Assembly: GCF_017676385.1 (NCBI RefSeq)
Contig: NZ_JAFFZN010000028.1
Location: forward strand, 1 to 64,000
Reading direction: 5' to 3'
DNA length: 64,000 nt
Origin: Streptomyces spirodelae
GTDB lineage: Bacteria; Actinomycetota; Actinomycetes; Streptomycetales; Streptomycetaceae
Of the stretch, positions 43,681 to 51,831 are shown piece after piece. The position numbers and the translations under genes were made by a program. Every line of letters begins with the position of its first letter. Position 1 is the stretch's first letter. The notes under the pieces are model-generated. The model was not told the DNA's origin. It did not search any database and worked only from the letters and a program-made list of their open reading frames with translations.

Positions 43681-44883
43681 TCAGGCCCTGCGCCCCCGGG
43701 TCACCTTGTGCAGGAGCCATTCGACCGGCCCGTGCCGGAAGCGGCGTACCAGCCAAGCGCTGAGCGTCAGTTGCATGGCGTAGAGGAAGAAGCACCCGAC
43801 GAGTACGGGCACCAGGCCGACGCGGCCATGGAGGGCGAGACCGTATCCGGTGAAGACCAGCGCCATCACCAGCGACTGGGCCAGATAGTTGCTGAGCGCC
43901 AGCCGGCCGGCGGCTGCGAGCACTCCGTCGAGCCGCCGGCCGCGCCGCGTGCGCAGCACCAGCAGCAGCCCGCCGCCGTACGCCGCGGTGAGGGCCGGCG
44001 CTGTGAGCACGCCGACGGCGTCACCGACGTCGTACCAGCGTGCGTCCAGCGGCCCGTTGCGGCATACCGCGGTGAAGACGCCTCCCGCCAGGCCGAGCGG
44101 CAGCCCGTAGCCGACCAGCCGCCGTACCTGGACGCGGCACCGGTCCCAGTCGGCGAGCAATTGCCGCTTCCCCGCTGCCAGGCCGACCAGGAACGCCGCC
44201 AGGATGTGCGGTGCGTACAGCATGTCCCCGGCGAGCAGGTCGTGCCACTGACGCAGATTGGCGTGGACGACGGAGGCCGGATCGCCTCGATAGGCCGCCG
44301 CGACGGAGACGGCCTCGGGGACAGCGGCGCCGCCCGACGCGGTGGCGGCGAGGGCGAGCAGGCCCTTGCCGATCAGCAGGACGCCGAGGAAGACGACGAG
44401 CACGACCGCGCCGCCGACGGCCTTGCGCGGCGCCACGCCTCGCGCGGCGAACAGCACCAGCCCCAGCACCGCGTACGTCATCAGGATGTCGCCCGGGAAC
44501 AGCAGAACGGCGTGTGCGAACCCGAGACACCACAGGAAGAGCAGCCGCCGCAACTGCCGCCCCGCGAACCGGGCCCCCTCCCGCTCGGCCGAACGGGCCT
44601 GGAGGGTGAAGCTGTACCCGAACAGGAAGGCGAACAGCAGGTAGAACTTGCTGCTGACCAACGCGGTGACGAGCCAGGCGGCAACCCGCTCCGCCGCTGA
44701 TCCGTACGGCCCCTGTCCCGCGTACGGATCGGCCATCACCTGCACGTTGACCAGCAGGATGCCGAGCAGCGCGAAACCGCGCAGCGCATCCACATCGCGG
44801 ATGCGCGGCGCTGTCGCATGCGTCGTTCTCGGACGCGTGGAAGGTGCCGTCCGCTCTCCACGGTCGCTGTGCGGCATGAGCAT
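43681..44883 (-). CDS. DUF418-family polytopic membrane protein
   Basis: The 400 residues begin RIRDVDALRGFALLGILLVN and contain about ten membrane helices (FLFGYSFTLQ, GFAHAVLLFPGDILMTYAVL, GRLALSNYLAQSLVMALVFT). DUF418 proteins are related to acyltransferase-3 and heparan-N-acetyltransferase membrane proteins; the reaction is not known. It converges on the VirD4-like gene with a 21-base gap and has no mirror partner, so it looks like an intruder in or accessory to the T4SS locus. Confidence 0.9.
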   Translation of the reverse strand: MLMPHSDRGERTAPSTRPRTTHATAPRIRDVDALRGFALLGILLVNVQVMADPYAGQGPYGSAAERVAAWLVTALVSSKFYLLFAFLFGYSFTLQARSAEREGARFAGRQLRRLLFLWCLGFAHAVLLFPGDILMTYAVLGLVLFAARGVAPRKAVGGAVVLVVFLGVLLIGKGLLALAATASGGAAVPEAVSVAAAYRGDPASVVHANLRQWHDLLAGDMLYAPHILAAFLVGLAAGKRQLLADWDRCRVQVRRLVGYGLPLGLAGGVFTAVCRNGPLDARWYDVGDAVGVLTAPALTAAYGGGLLLVLRTRRGRRLDGVLAAAGRLALSNYLAQSLVMALVFTGYGLALHGRVGLVPVLVGCFFLYAMQLTLSAWLVRRFRHGPVEWLLHKVTRGRRA

Positions 44884-45051
44884 CGAGCACCACCACGGGG
44901 CGCACGGCGGAAGGGTTCAACTCGCGTGCCGCCGGTAGGACCGATTCGACCATGAACCGCCCCGACCCGCATTCCGTGATTGAAGGACGACTCTCAACGC
45001 GGAGCCCATCGGTCACGACAGGGCTCCCTGTCAGCCTGGAGGAGATCCGGC

Positions 45052-46371
45052 ATGGCACCAAAGGACTCGAAGGACAAGAAGAAAAAGAAGAAGGAGCGAG
45101 AAGAACAGCCCGTGATGCCCGGCGGCTACCCCGCCTCGGTGGCGAGTTCGTCCGGCACCAGCAGGTCGTCACGCAGGGACTCGGAGGCCACGACGTCCTC
45201 GCGCAGCGGCCACAGCCAGCGCTCCGGTGGCGGGACCAGCGAGCGCCGCCGCCGCGGGCGCGGGTCACCGAGCTCGGACGGCAGCGGCAGCAGCGGCAGC
45301 AGCGGCACCGACATCCCCGCTCTGGACGAGGCCGTCGACCGTCTGTCGGACCTGCCCAGCACCCCGGGCACCACATCGAGCGCCGGTTCCGCGGACGATC
45401 TGCCGGAGATGCTGCAGGACGCGCCCCAGGAGATGCCGTGGTATCACACCGCCACCCAGGCGTGGCACTACCTGAGGGGCTCCAACGCCTACACCCGGGA
45501 CCGTGACCGGAACACGGGGGAGGCCATCTGGCGACAGGTGGACCCGAACCGGCTCGCGAACCGCATCGGCAACTGGGCCAGGGACAACGCGACCACGATC
45601 GGCACCGATATCGGTGGGGCGGCCTTCGCGGGCCAGGGGATCGGCATCCTCGGCAACCCCCCGAGCGCACCGCCGAACACGTGGGGCTCAAGGATGTACG
45701 GCCTCGGCGGCGTCACCGTGAACGCGCTGGTGCCCGCAACCCAGTTGGCGGCGACGCCGAACAGGACGTACGCGCACTACGGCTTGACCGCGCTGAACGT
45801 GGCGGGGCAAACGGCCTACGGTGTGGGCGCCTCGGGCCTGATTCAGAGCAACAGGTGGGCCTGGGCGGCCCAGGGCTTCGGCGCGCTGACATCGGCCGGT
45901 GCCACCTGGGCGTACAACCACCTTCCCCAGGGGCAGCAGTCGCGGCAGCAGGATCAGGGGAACGTCCTTCCCATGTACAACATGCCGGCGGCACAACAGG
46001 GCCGGTCGAACCTGGCGCTACCCGCCCAGCAGGCCGCACCCGCTTACCCGGCGTACGGGCAGACCAGCACGCTGACGTACCGCCCGGCCCCGCCGAGGGC
46101 GAACACGACGGCAGCCGCCGTGAACTCCTACCAGCCACAGCAGCAGGTCAGCTATCTGCCGAGTGGGCGCGGGCAGTCCAGCACGGGCGGCGGATACCAG
46201 ACCTCGGCGCAAGCGCAGCAGGGCGGGGTCCAGCGCCGGAACTCGCAGAACCCCGGGGGTGTCAGCTACAGCCAGCAGCAGTACAACGTCAGCTACAGCA
46301 ACTGGCAGAACCCCTACGGGAACCAGCGGCGCTCCCCCTCGCCCGGAAGGGGAGGCGGCGGGGGCCGGTGA
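45052..46371 (+). CDS. Large disordered protein of the T4SS core, candidate substrate
   Basis: The 439 residues begin with Lys runs (SKDKKKKKKEREEQ) and a Ser/Arg-rich segment. An ordered middle part of about 170 residues follows: MPWYHTATQAWHYLRGSNAY, IWRQVDPNRLANRIGNWARD, then Gly/Ala/Thr helices (GTDIGGAAFAGQGIGILGNP, LTALNVAGQTAYGVGASGLI). The end is Gln/Ser/Tyr-rich (VSYSQQQYNVSYSNWQNPYG) and stops GRGGGGGR. I recognise no family. GGAGGAG gives a strong start. Position in the middle of two T4SS-like sets makes it a candidate exported protein; that is inference. Confidence 0.75.
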   Translation: MAPKDSKDKKKKKKEREEQPVMPGGYPASVASSSGTSRSSRRDSEATTSSRSGHSQRSGGGTSERRRRGRGSPSSDGSGSSGSSGTDIPALDEAVDRLSDLPSTPGTTSSAGSADDLPEMLQDAPQEMPWYHTATQAWHYLRGSNAYTRDRDRNTGEAIWRQVDPNRLANRIGNWARDNATTIGTDIGGAAFAGQGIGILGNPPSAPPNTWGSRMYGLGGVTVNALVPATQLAATPNRTYAHYGLTALNVAGQTAYGVGASGLIQSNRWAWAAQGFGALTSAGATWAYNHLPQGQQSRQQDQGNVLPMYNMPAAQQGRSNLALPAQQAAPAYPAYGQTSTLTYRPAPPRANTTAAAVNSYQPQQQVSYLPSGRGQSSTGGGYQTSAQAQQGGVQRRNSQNPGGVSYSQQQYNVSYSNWQNPYGNQRRSPSPGRGGGGGR

Positions 46372-46426
46372 CTCCCGGGCATACCGCAGAGGGCTGACAG
46401 CCCTCCGACAGTAGCCATGACACATG

Positions 46427-46463
46427 ACGGCCCGGCGGTGCTCACGCATCGCCGGGCCGTTTT
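46427..46463. terminator. Bidirectional hairpin terminator
   Basis: ACGGCCCGGCG and CGCCGGGCCGT pair across a loop, followed by TTTT on the plus strand. It lies between two converging genes. Confidence 0.85.
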
Positions 46464-46495
46464 CGTGCCGCCCCCAGCGGGTCACCGATCGATCT

Positions 46496-47938
46496 TCACC
46501 TGCCCCGGGACGGTGCCCGCTTCGCGGTGTCGGACTGCTGCGCCGCGGGAGCGCGGTGCGGCGACTGCGGCCGGGACGACCGGGACATCGAGGTGTCCTT
46601 CCCGCGCGCCTCGCTGTTGGAGCGGTGGTGTTCCAGCGACTGACCGGCCACAGCGGGGCTGAAGACGGGCGAGGAGGGCGGCGAAACCGGGAGCGCCGGG
46701 GAACTCACCGGGCTCACGGACCGACTCACCGGGCTCACGGGTGGCACCGTCGGACTCGCGGGGGGACTCACCGGGGTAGACGGAGGGGACGGCTGGGTGT
46801 CGGCAGGCGAGGAACTCCGGCTCCGAGCGGGTTCGGCGCCGGGCGTGTCCAGCGGGATTTTCGGCGGCACGTTCGGCACCTTCGGGGGCACGGGCGGTCC
46901 CGGGGTGTGCGCCGCGGAGTCTCCCCGGGCGGGGGCCGCCGCGCGGGCGACCGCCTGGGTGACGGCGTTCTGGGGACCGGGGCCGGAAAGCTGCCCGGAG
47001 GCGTAGTCGGACAGCTGAGGAAGCCGCGGCGGCGTGGCCAGACGGGCACCGGGGACTGCGGCGGGGTCCGCCTTGGCCGAGCGCTTCTGGGCGTTGCCCG
47101 GCCTCGCCGACCGCCAGGGGTTGAGCCTGGAGAGCCAGGACCGTTCGGACTTGGGCGCCTCGGTGTTCTTCTCGCTCCTTTTGGCGTTGTTCGCGTTGGA
47201 CTCGGCCAATGCCGCCAGTGACGCGGCGAAAGGCAGCATGTTACGGCGAGCCGCCTCCCGGTACCGGGTCCTGCCGTTCATCAGCTTCCGCACCTCGTCC
47301 TGGACCGCCGCCTGCTGCTCCGGGCGGTCGCGGAGACTGCCGTACTGCTCGAAGGCCGACGGGTTGCCCTCCGGCTGCTGCTTCATGAGCCTTCGCCGGC
47401 CGCCCGGCTGCTGCGGAGGCGGTAGGACGGCCCCTCCCGGCGGAGGCGGCGCGTAGCCCGTCCCGTAGGGAGCGAAGCCCTGGCCCTGGGGAGCGAAGCC
47501 GGTCCTGTGCTGCGGTACGAAACCGGGTACGGAAGACGGCTGTTGGCGGGCCGGCCCCTGAGCGGCCTGCTGGGGGGCCACCCCGTGCCAGGGCTGTTGC
47601 GCCCACTGCGGTGGAAAGTGCTGGGGCTCGGGGCCCTGCCCCTGCCCGGGAGGTGGCGGCTGGTACTCCTGCCCCGCACCGGGGTCTTCCGCGCGCTGTT
47701 GTCCTTGCCGGTTCCGCAGCAGGCGGCGCCACAAGCCGCGGAGAAACCGCAGCATCTCGTCCGCCACATCGTCCGCGGCCCGACCGAGCGAGTCCTGCTC
47801 CTTCTGTGGGGGAGCAGGCCCCCACGCAGGGTTCTGCCGCGCGCCGCTCTGCCGCGCGGCAGCCTTCAACTCCTCGTCGAGCAACTGTCGCGCCAGCCGC
47901 CTCGGCCTGATGCGGCGTGGACCGGTCGGCTCAGGCAT
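46496..47938 (-). CDS. Proline/glutamine-rich disordered protein
   Basis: The 480 residues start with basic helices (RRIRPRRLARQLLDEELKAA; DDVADEMLRFLRGLWRRLLR), then a Pro/Gln/Gly region, a helical part (AAVQDEVRKLMNGRTRYREA, RRNMLPFAASLAALAESNAN), and a Ser/Pro-rich tail with repeats of PVSPPASP type. There is no signal peptide or membrane helix. I recognise no family. It faces the DUF4913 gene across an inverted-repeat region and may be another substrate or scaffold of the T4SS-like system. Confidence 0.7.
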   Translation of the reverse strand: MPEPTGPRRIRPRRLARQLLDEELKAAARQSGARQNPAWGPAPPQKEQDSLGRAADDVADEMLRFLRGLWRRLLRNRQGQQRAEDPGAGQEYQPPPPGQGQGPEPQHFPPQWAQQPWHGVAPQQAAQGPARQQPSSVPGFVPQHRTGFAPQGQGFAPYGTGYAPPPPGGAVLPPPQQPGGRRRLMKQQPEGNPSAFEQYGSLRDRPEQQAAVQDEVRKLMNGRTRYREAARRNMLPFAASLAALAESNANNAKRSEKNTEAPKSERSWLSRLNPWRSARPGNAQKRSAKADPAAVPGARLATPPRLPQLSDYASGQLSGPGPQNAVTQAVARAAAPARGDSAAHTPGPPVPPKVPNVPPKIPLDTPGAEPARSRSSSPADTQPSPPSTPVSPPASPTVPPVSPVSRSVSPVSSPALPVSPPSSPVFSPAVAGQSLEHHRSNSEARGKDTSMSRSSRPQSPHRAPAAQQSDTAKRAPSRGR

Positions 47939-48000
47939 GGGAACGTCCTCCGTGTCGTCGACGACCGATGCTCAAAGGGAACACGGACGGTTTCTGGGAT

Positions 48001-48044
48001 CGGTTCACTCGGTTCCGCACGGGGCCGTCCGGGCGAGTGAACCG
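48001..48044. promoter_or_regulatory. Inverted repeat between divergent genes
   Basis: CGGTTCACTCG (48001-48011) and CGAGTGAACCG (48034-48044) are a perfect 11-bp inverted repeat with a 22-base centre. It sits 63 bases from one start and 73 from the other, as expected for a regulator shared by both promoters. Confidence 0.6.
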
Positions 48045-48116
48045 AGCGCGGTGCCCGCACGTGATGGTTCCGAAGACGCCGCCGGAGACCGCCCGCGACC
48101 GCAGGAGCAACCCGCC

Positions 48117-48689
48117 ATGCCCATGGCCGACGAGAGCCGGAACCGGACCCCCAACCGGCATCAGAACGACGACCAGGCCCAGCACCAGGCCCAGGCACAG
48201 CACCAGGCCCAGGCGCAGCACCAGGCCCAGGCGCAGGAGCAGGACCAGGCGCAGGAGCAGGCCCAGGCGCAGGAGCAGGCCCAGGCGGTGCGTGGAGAGG
48301 ATGGGCCCGCCGCGCCGCGGTTCATCCTCTACAAGGACGGCTACGACTACCAGTCGGAGATGTACCGGCTCTCGCAATGGACGCACCACGTGCTGCTGCC
48401 CGTCTACGGCAGGGAAGTCACCTCGGGAGCTCCGTGGTGCTCACGCTGGTGGGAGCACCAGGAGGCGGTGGCCCAGCTCCACGGTTTGTGGCTGGCTTGG
48501 GCGGAGCTGACCGGACCCGACGCGGATATGACGGGCCCGGCCTCGTGGCACCGTGACTTCCTGGGCCCGGTGATGGGTGCACTGCGGGATCCGTCGGGTC
48601 CGTTCGCCGGATGCAAGCCCGGCAGCCACCGGCCGAAGGAGGTTCCGCCCGTGGAGCCGCTGGCCCCGCCGGAGCCGCCGGCGGCGTGA
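48117..48689 (+). CDS. DUF4913-domain protein with Gln/Ala repeat tail
   Basis: The product of 190 residues starts with about 40 residues of AQHQAQ/AQEQAQ repeats encoded by tandem 18- to 24-base units (48176-48290). The C-terminal DUF4913 domain follows: PWCSRWWEHQEAVAQLHGLW, LAWAELTGPDADMTGPASWH, RDFLGPVMGALRDPSGPFAG. DUF4913 genes are common in actinobacterial conjugative and T4SS-like loci; the function is unknown. GCAGGAGCAACC precedes the ATG. The repeat length probably varies between strains. Confidence 0.85.
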   Translation: MPMADESRNRTPNRHQNDDQAQHQAQAQHQAQAQHQAQAQEQDQAQEQAQAQEQAQAVRGEDGPAAPRFILYKDGYDYQSEMYRLSQWTHHVLLPVYGREVTSGAPWCSRWWEHQEAVAQLHGLWLAWAELTGPDADMTGPASWHRDFLGPVMGALRDPSGPFAGCKPGSHRPKEVPPVEPLAPPEPPAA

Positions 48690-48898
48690 CACCTCCGACC
48701 ACTTTCGGGGCGGCGGCGCGTCCGCCGGACCGGCCGTCGGCCCTTCCTGGCGCCCGACCAGGCGTTCGGCACCGGTTCCGGCCGAGTGGCTGGCCGGTTC
48801 CTGTCGGTCAGATCTCGGATGTGTGACATCGCGAAGACCGGGCAGCAACCTCTTGGTTAGAAATGGAACGGGGTCCCTCCGGATCATTCACACCTCGG

Positions 48899-48904
48899 TA
48901 GAGT
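48899..48904 (+). promoter_or_regulatory. Candidate -10 hexamer TAGAGT of the SARP gene
   Basis: TAGAGT lies seven bases before the GTG start with no ribosome site between, which suggests a leaderless mRNA. The -35 is not clear. Confidence 0.45.
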
Positions 48905-48911
48905 CGAACTT

Positions 48912-51803
48912 GTGAACGCGAGTCATACGAACTCCCTGCGCATCGCCGTCTTAGGGCCTGTCCGGGCGTGGCGCGCGGAGCAGGAACTGGCCCTCGGGTC
49001 ACCTCAGCAACGCGCCGTGCTCACGGCGCTGCTGCTGCGACGTGGCCGCCCTGCGACCATCGGCGAGCTCGTCGACGCGATCTGGGGGGAGGAACCGCCG
49101 TCGGGAGCGGTGACCGTTCTGCGTACGTACGTCTCGCGGCTGCGCAAGGTCCTGGAGCCGCATCGGGAGGCGGGTGAGGCGCCGCAGGTGATCGTCTCGG
49201 CGGCGGACGGCTATCTCGTCCGCGTCCCCGAGGACTCCCTGGATGTGAGCGTCTTCGAACGGAGGGTGGCCGAGGCCAGGAAGCTCCGCACCGGCGGTGA
49301 CCTCGCTGCGGCGGCGGAACTGCTGCACGCCGCGCTGGAGCTGTGGGAGGGCAAGCCCCTCGCCGGACTCCCCGGTCCGCTGGCCGAGGCCGAGCGGTAC
49401 CGGCTCGGCGAGCAGCGGCTCAGTGCGTTCGAGTTCCGCACGGACGTCGATCTCGAACTCGGGCGCCACGAGGAGGCGGCTGCCGAGCTGACGGCACTGG
49501 TCGGCGAGCACCCGCTGCGCGAGCGGCTGTGCGAGCTGCTCATGCTGGCCCTGTACCGGTGCGGGCGCCAGGTCGAGGCGCTGACGGCCTACCGCCAACT
49601 GCGGGAGACCCTGAGGAAGGAGCTGGGTGTCGAACCCGGTCCCAGCGTGCTCGACCTCCACACCCGCATCGTGGCCGCTGATCCGTCGCTGCGTGCACCC
49701 GAACCGCCGAAGCCGGCCGCCCCTCCCCCGCCCCCGCCGAGCGCACCTCCCACCGCGGCCGCGGCCCGCCCGGCACACCTGCCGGCGGACCTGCCGGTCT
49801 TCACCGGGCGCGACACCGAACTCGCCCAGACCAACGCCCTGCTGCCCGCGGAGGGGAAACGTCCGACCGCCGTGGTGATCAGCGCGATCGGCGGCATGGC
49901 GGGGGTCGGCAAGACCACGTTGGCGGTGCACTGGGCGCATGAGATCGCCCACCGCTTCCCCGACGGCCAGCTTTACGTCAATTTGCGCGGCTTCGATCCG
50001 ACCGGCTCGGCCATGCCGGCCGACGAGGCCGTCCACACCTTCCTCGACGCACTCGGTGTGCCGCCGAGCCAGATGCCCGGCCGTCCCGACACCCGCGCGG
50101 CGCTCTACCGCAGTCTGCTGGCGGAGCGGCGGGTGCTGCTCCTGCTGGACAATGCCCGTGACACCGAGCAGGTACGGCCCCTGTTGCCCTCCGGCCCCGG
50201 CTGTCTGGCCATCATCACCAGCCGCAACCAGCTCACCGGCCTGATCGCCAGTGACGGGGCGCATCCGCTGACGCTCAATCCTCTCCCCCTCACCGAGGCA
50301 CGGGACTTCCTGGCCCGCCGTATCGGGGCCGACCGGATGGCCGCCGAGCCCGAGGCGGCGGACGAGATCATCGCCTGCTGTGCCCGGCTGCCGCTGGCGC
50401 TGGCCATAGTCGCCGCGCGCGCCGCGACGCATCCCAGCTTCCCCTTGCAGGCCGTCGCCGACGAACTGCGTGCCGGCCACGGCAGCCTCGACGCCTTCAC
50501 GGGCGGCGACATCAGCACCGATGTGCGAGCGGTGTTCTCCTGGTCGTACCACGCTCTCTCGGCCCCGGCCGCCAGGCTGTTCCAGTTGCTGGCCGTGCAC
50601 CCGGGCCCGGACATCTCGGCACCCGCAACCGCCGCCCTGGCCGGCCTCGACGAGCGCGAGACACGCGGCCTGCTCGCCGAACTCACCCGCGCCCATCTGC
50701 TCAGCGAGCACTTCCCCGGCCGTTACGTCTTCCACGACCTGCTGCGCATCTACGCCGTGGAGCGTGCCGGCTGCGAGGAGGCCGCAGCCGACCGGGACCA
50801 GGCCGCCGAACGGGTGCTGACCTGGTATCTGCACACCGCCGACGCCGCGTCCCGGTTCATCACCCCGAAGCGTCCGCGCGTCCCGCTCGTCCCGTTGCCC
50901 TCCGACTGCCGCCCCCTCACCTTCACGACCTACGACGAGGCGCTGGAGTGGTGCTCCACCGAGCGCTCCAACCTCGTCGCGGCGATCAACCATGCCGCCG
51001 CTGACGGCCGGTCCGGTCTGTCGTGGCGGCTGACCGCAGCGCTGTGGGGGTTCTTCTACCTACGCAACCATACGAACGACTGGACCGCCTCCAACCGGGT
51101 CGGCCTGGCCGCCGCCCGTGCCGCCGGGGACCGGATGGGCGAGGCCGAGTGCCTGATCGGTCTGGCCAACGCCCTCACGGCCGGCGGCAGTCTCGATGAG
51201 GCCATCGACCACTATCTGCAGGCGCTCCCGCTCTTCCGGGAGTTGGGTGACGAGCAGGGCACATCGAGGATCATCGGCAACCTCGGCGACGTTCACCTGA
51301 GAGCCGGCCGGATCGAGGAAGCGATCGGCTATCTGGAGCAAACCCTCGAGACCGACCGCGCCATCGGCCACGGCTGGGGTGTGGGGATCTGCTTGAACAA
51401 CCTGGGCGAGGCGCACTTGCGACTCGGCCGACTGGACGAGGCCCGCGCCTACCTGGAGGAGGCGCTGGAAGCCCTGCAAGCCACCGACAACCGCTGGGTC
51501 GAAGGCATCACACTGGACTTCCTGGGCACCGTGTACTCCCGGCTCCAGCGCCACGACGACGCGGTGGAGCACTACCACCTCGCGCTCCAGGCGCATCGGG
51601 ACGTCGGCAACCGCTGGGCCGAGGCGCACAGCATCAGTCACCTCGCCGAGACCAGTCTCGCCCTGGGCGAACTGGATGCAGCCCGTACGGGCTGGGGGCA
51701 GGCGCTGCAACTGCTGGAGGAGTTCAACCACCCGGACGCGGAAGAGATCCGCGACAAGCTGCGCGAGCTCGAGGGCGCCGGCGTCCGGCACACCGGCGAC
51801 TGA
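48912..51803 (+). CDS. AfsR/SARP-type regulator with NB-ARC and TPR domains
   Basis: The 963 residues have an OmpR-type winged helix (RIAVLGPVRAWRAEQELALG to AADGYLVRV, about 10-100), a bacterial transcriptional activation domain (FERRVAEARKLRTGGDLAAA onward, to about 255), an NB-ARC ATPase with P-loop IGGMAGVGKTTLAVHWA near 330 and LLLLDNARD, and C-terminal TPRs (AIDHYLQALPLFRELGDEQG, YLEQTLETDRAIG). It would activate nearby promoters by binding heptameric repeats. Codon 14 is TTA (48951-48953), so translation should depend on the bldA tRNA. Its place in the middle of the T4SS core makes it the best candidate local activator. Confidence 0.93.
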   Translation: MNASHTNSLRIAVLGPVRAWRAEQELALGSPQQRAVLTALLLRRGRPATIGELVDAIWGEEPPSGAVTVLRTYVSRLRKVLEPHREAGEAPQVIVSAADGYLVRVPEDSLDVSVFERRVAEARKLRTGGDLAAAAELLHAALELWEGKPLAGLPGPLAEAERYRLGEQRLSAFEFRTDVDLELGRHEEAAAELTALVGEHPLRERLCELLMLALYRCGRQVEALTAYRQLRETLRKELGVEPGPSVLDLHTRIVAADPSLRAPEPPKPAAPPPPPPSAPPTAAAARPAHLPADLPVFTGRDTELAQTNALLPAEGKRPTAVVISAIGGMAGVGKTTLAVHWAHEIAHRFPDGQLYVNLRGFDPTGSAMPADEAVHTFLDALGVPPSQMPGRPDTRAALYRSLLAERRVLLLLDNARDTEQVRPLLPSGPGCLAIITSRNQLTGLIASDGAHPLTLNPLPLTEARDFLARRIGADRMAAEPEAADEIIACCARLPLALAIVAARAATHPSFPLQAVADELRAGHGSLDAFTGGDISTDVRAVFSWSYHALSAPAARLFQLLAVHPGPDISAPATAALAGLDERETRGLLAELTRAHLLSEHFPGRYVFHDLLRIYAVERAGCEEAAADRDQAAERVLTWYLHTADAASRFITPKRPRVPLVPLPSDCRPLTFTTYDEALEWCSTERSNLVAAINHAAADGRSGLSWRLTAALWGFFYLRNHTNDWTASNRVGLAAARAAGDRMGEAECLIGLANALTAGGSLDEAIDHYLQALPLFRELGDEQGTSRIIGNLGDVHLRAGRIEEAIGYLEQTLETDRAIGHGWGVGICLNNLGEAHLRLGRLDEARAYLEEALEALQATDNRWVEGITLDFLGTVYSRLQRHDDAVEHYHLALQAHRDVGNRWAEAHSISHLAETSLALGELDAARTGWGQALQLLEEFNHPDAEEIRDKLRELEGAGVRHTGD

Positions 51804-51831
51804 GCCGCCGAACGTTCCACATGCCTGCGCC

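Noticed and set aside
48176..48290. Regular tandem units that could look like a CRISPR array
   Set aside because: Units are contiguous without unique spacers, in frame with a DUF4913 gene, and encode Gln/Ala repeats.
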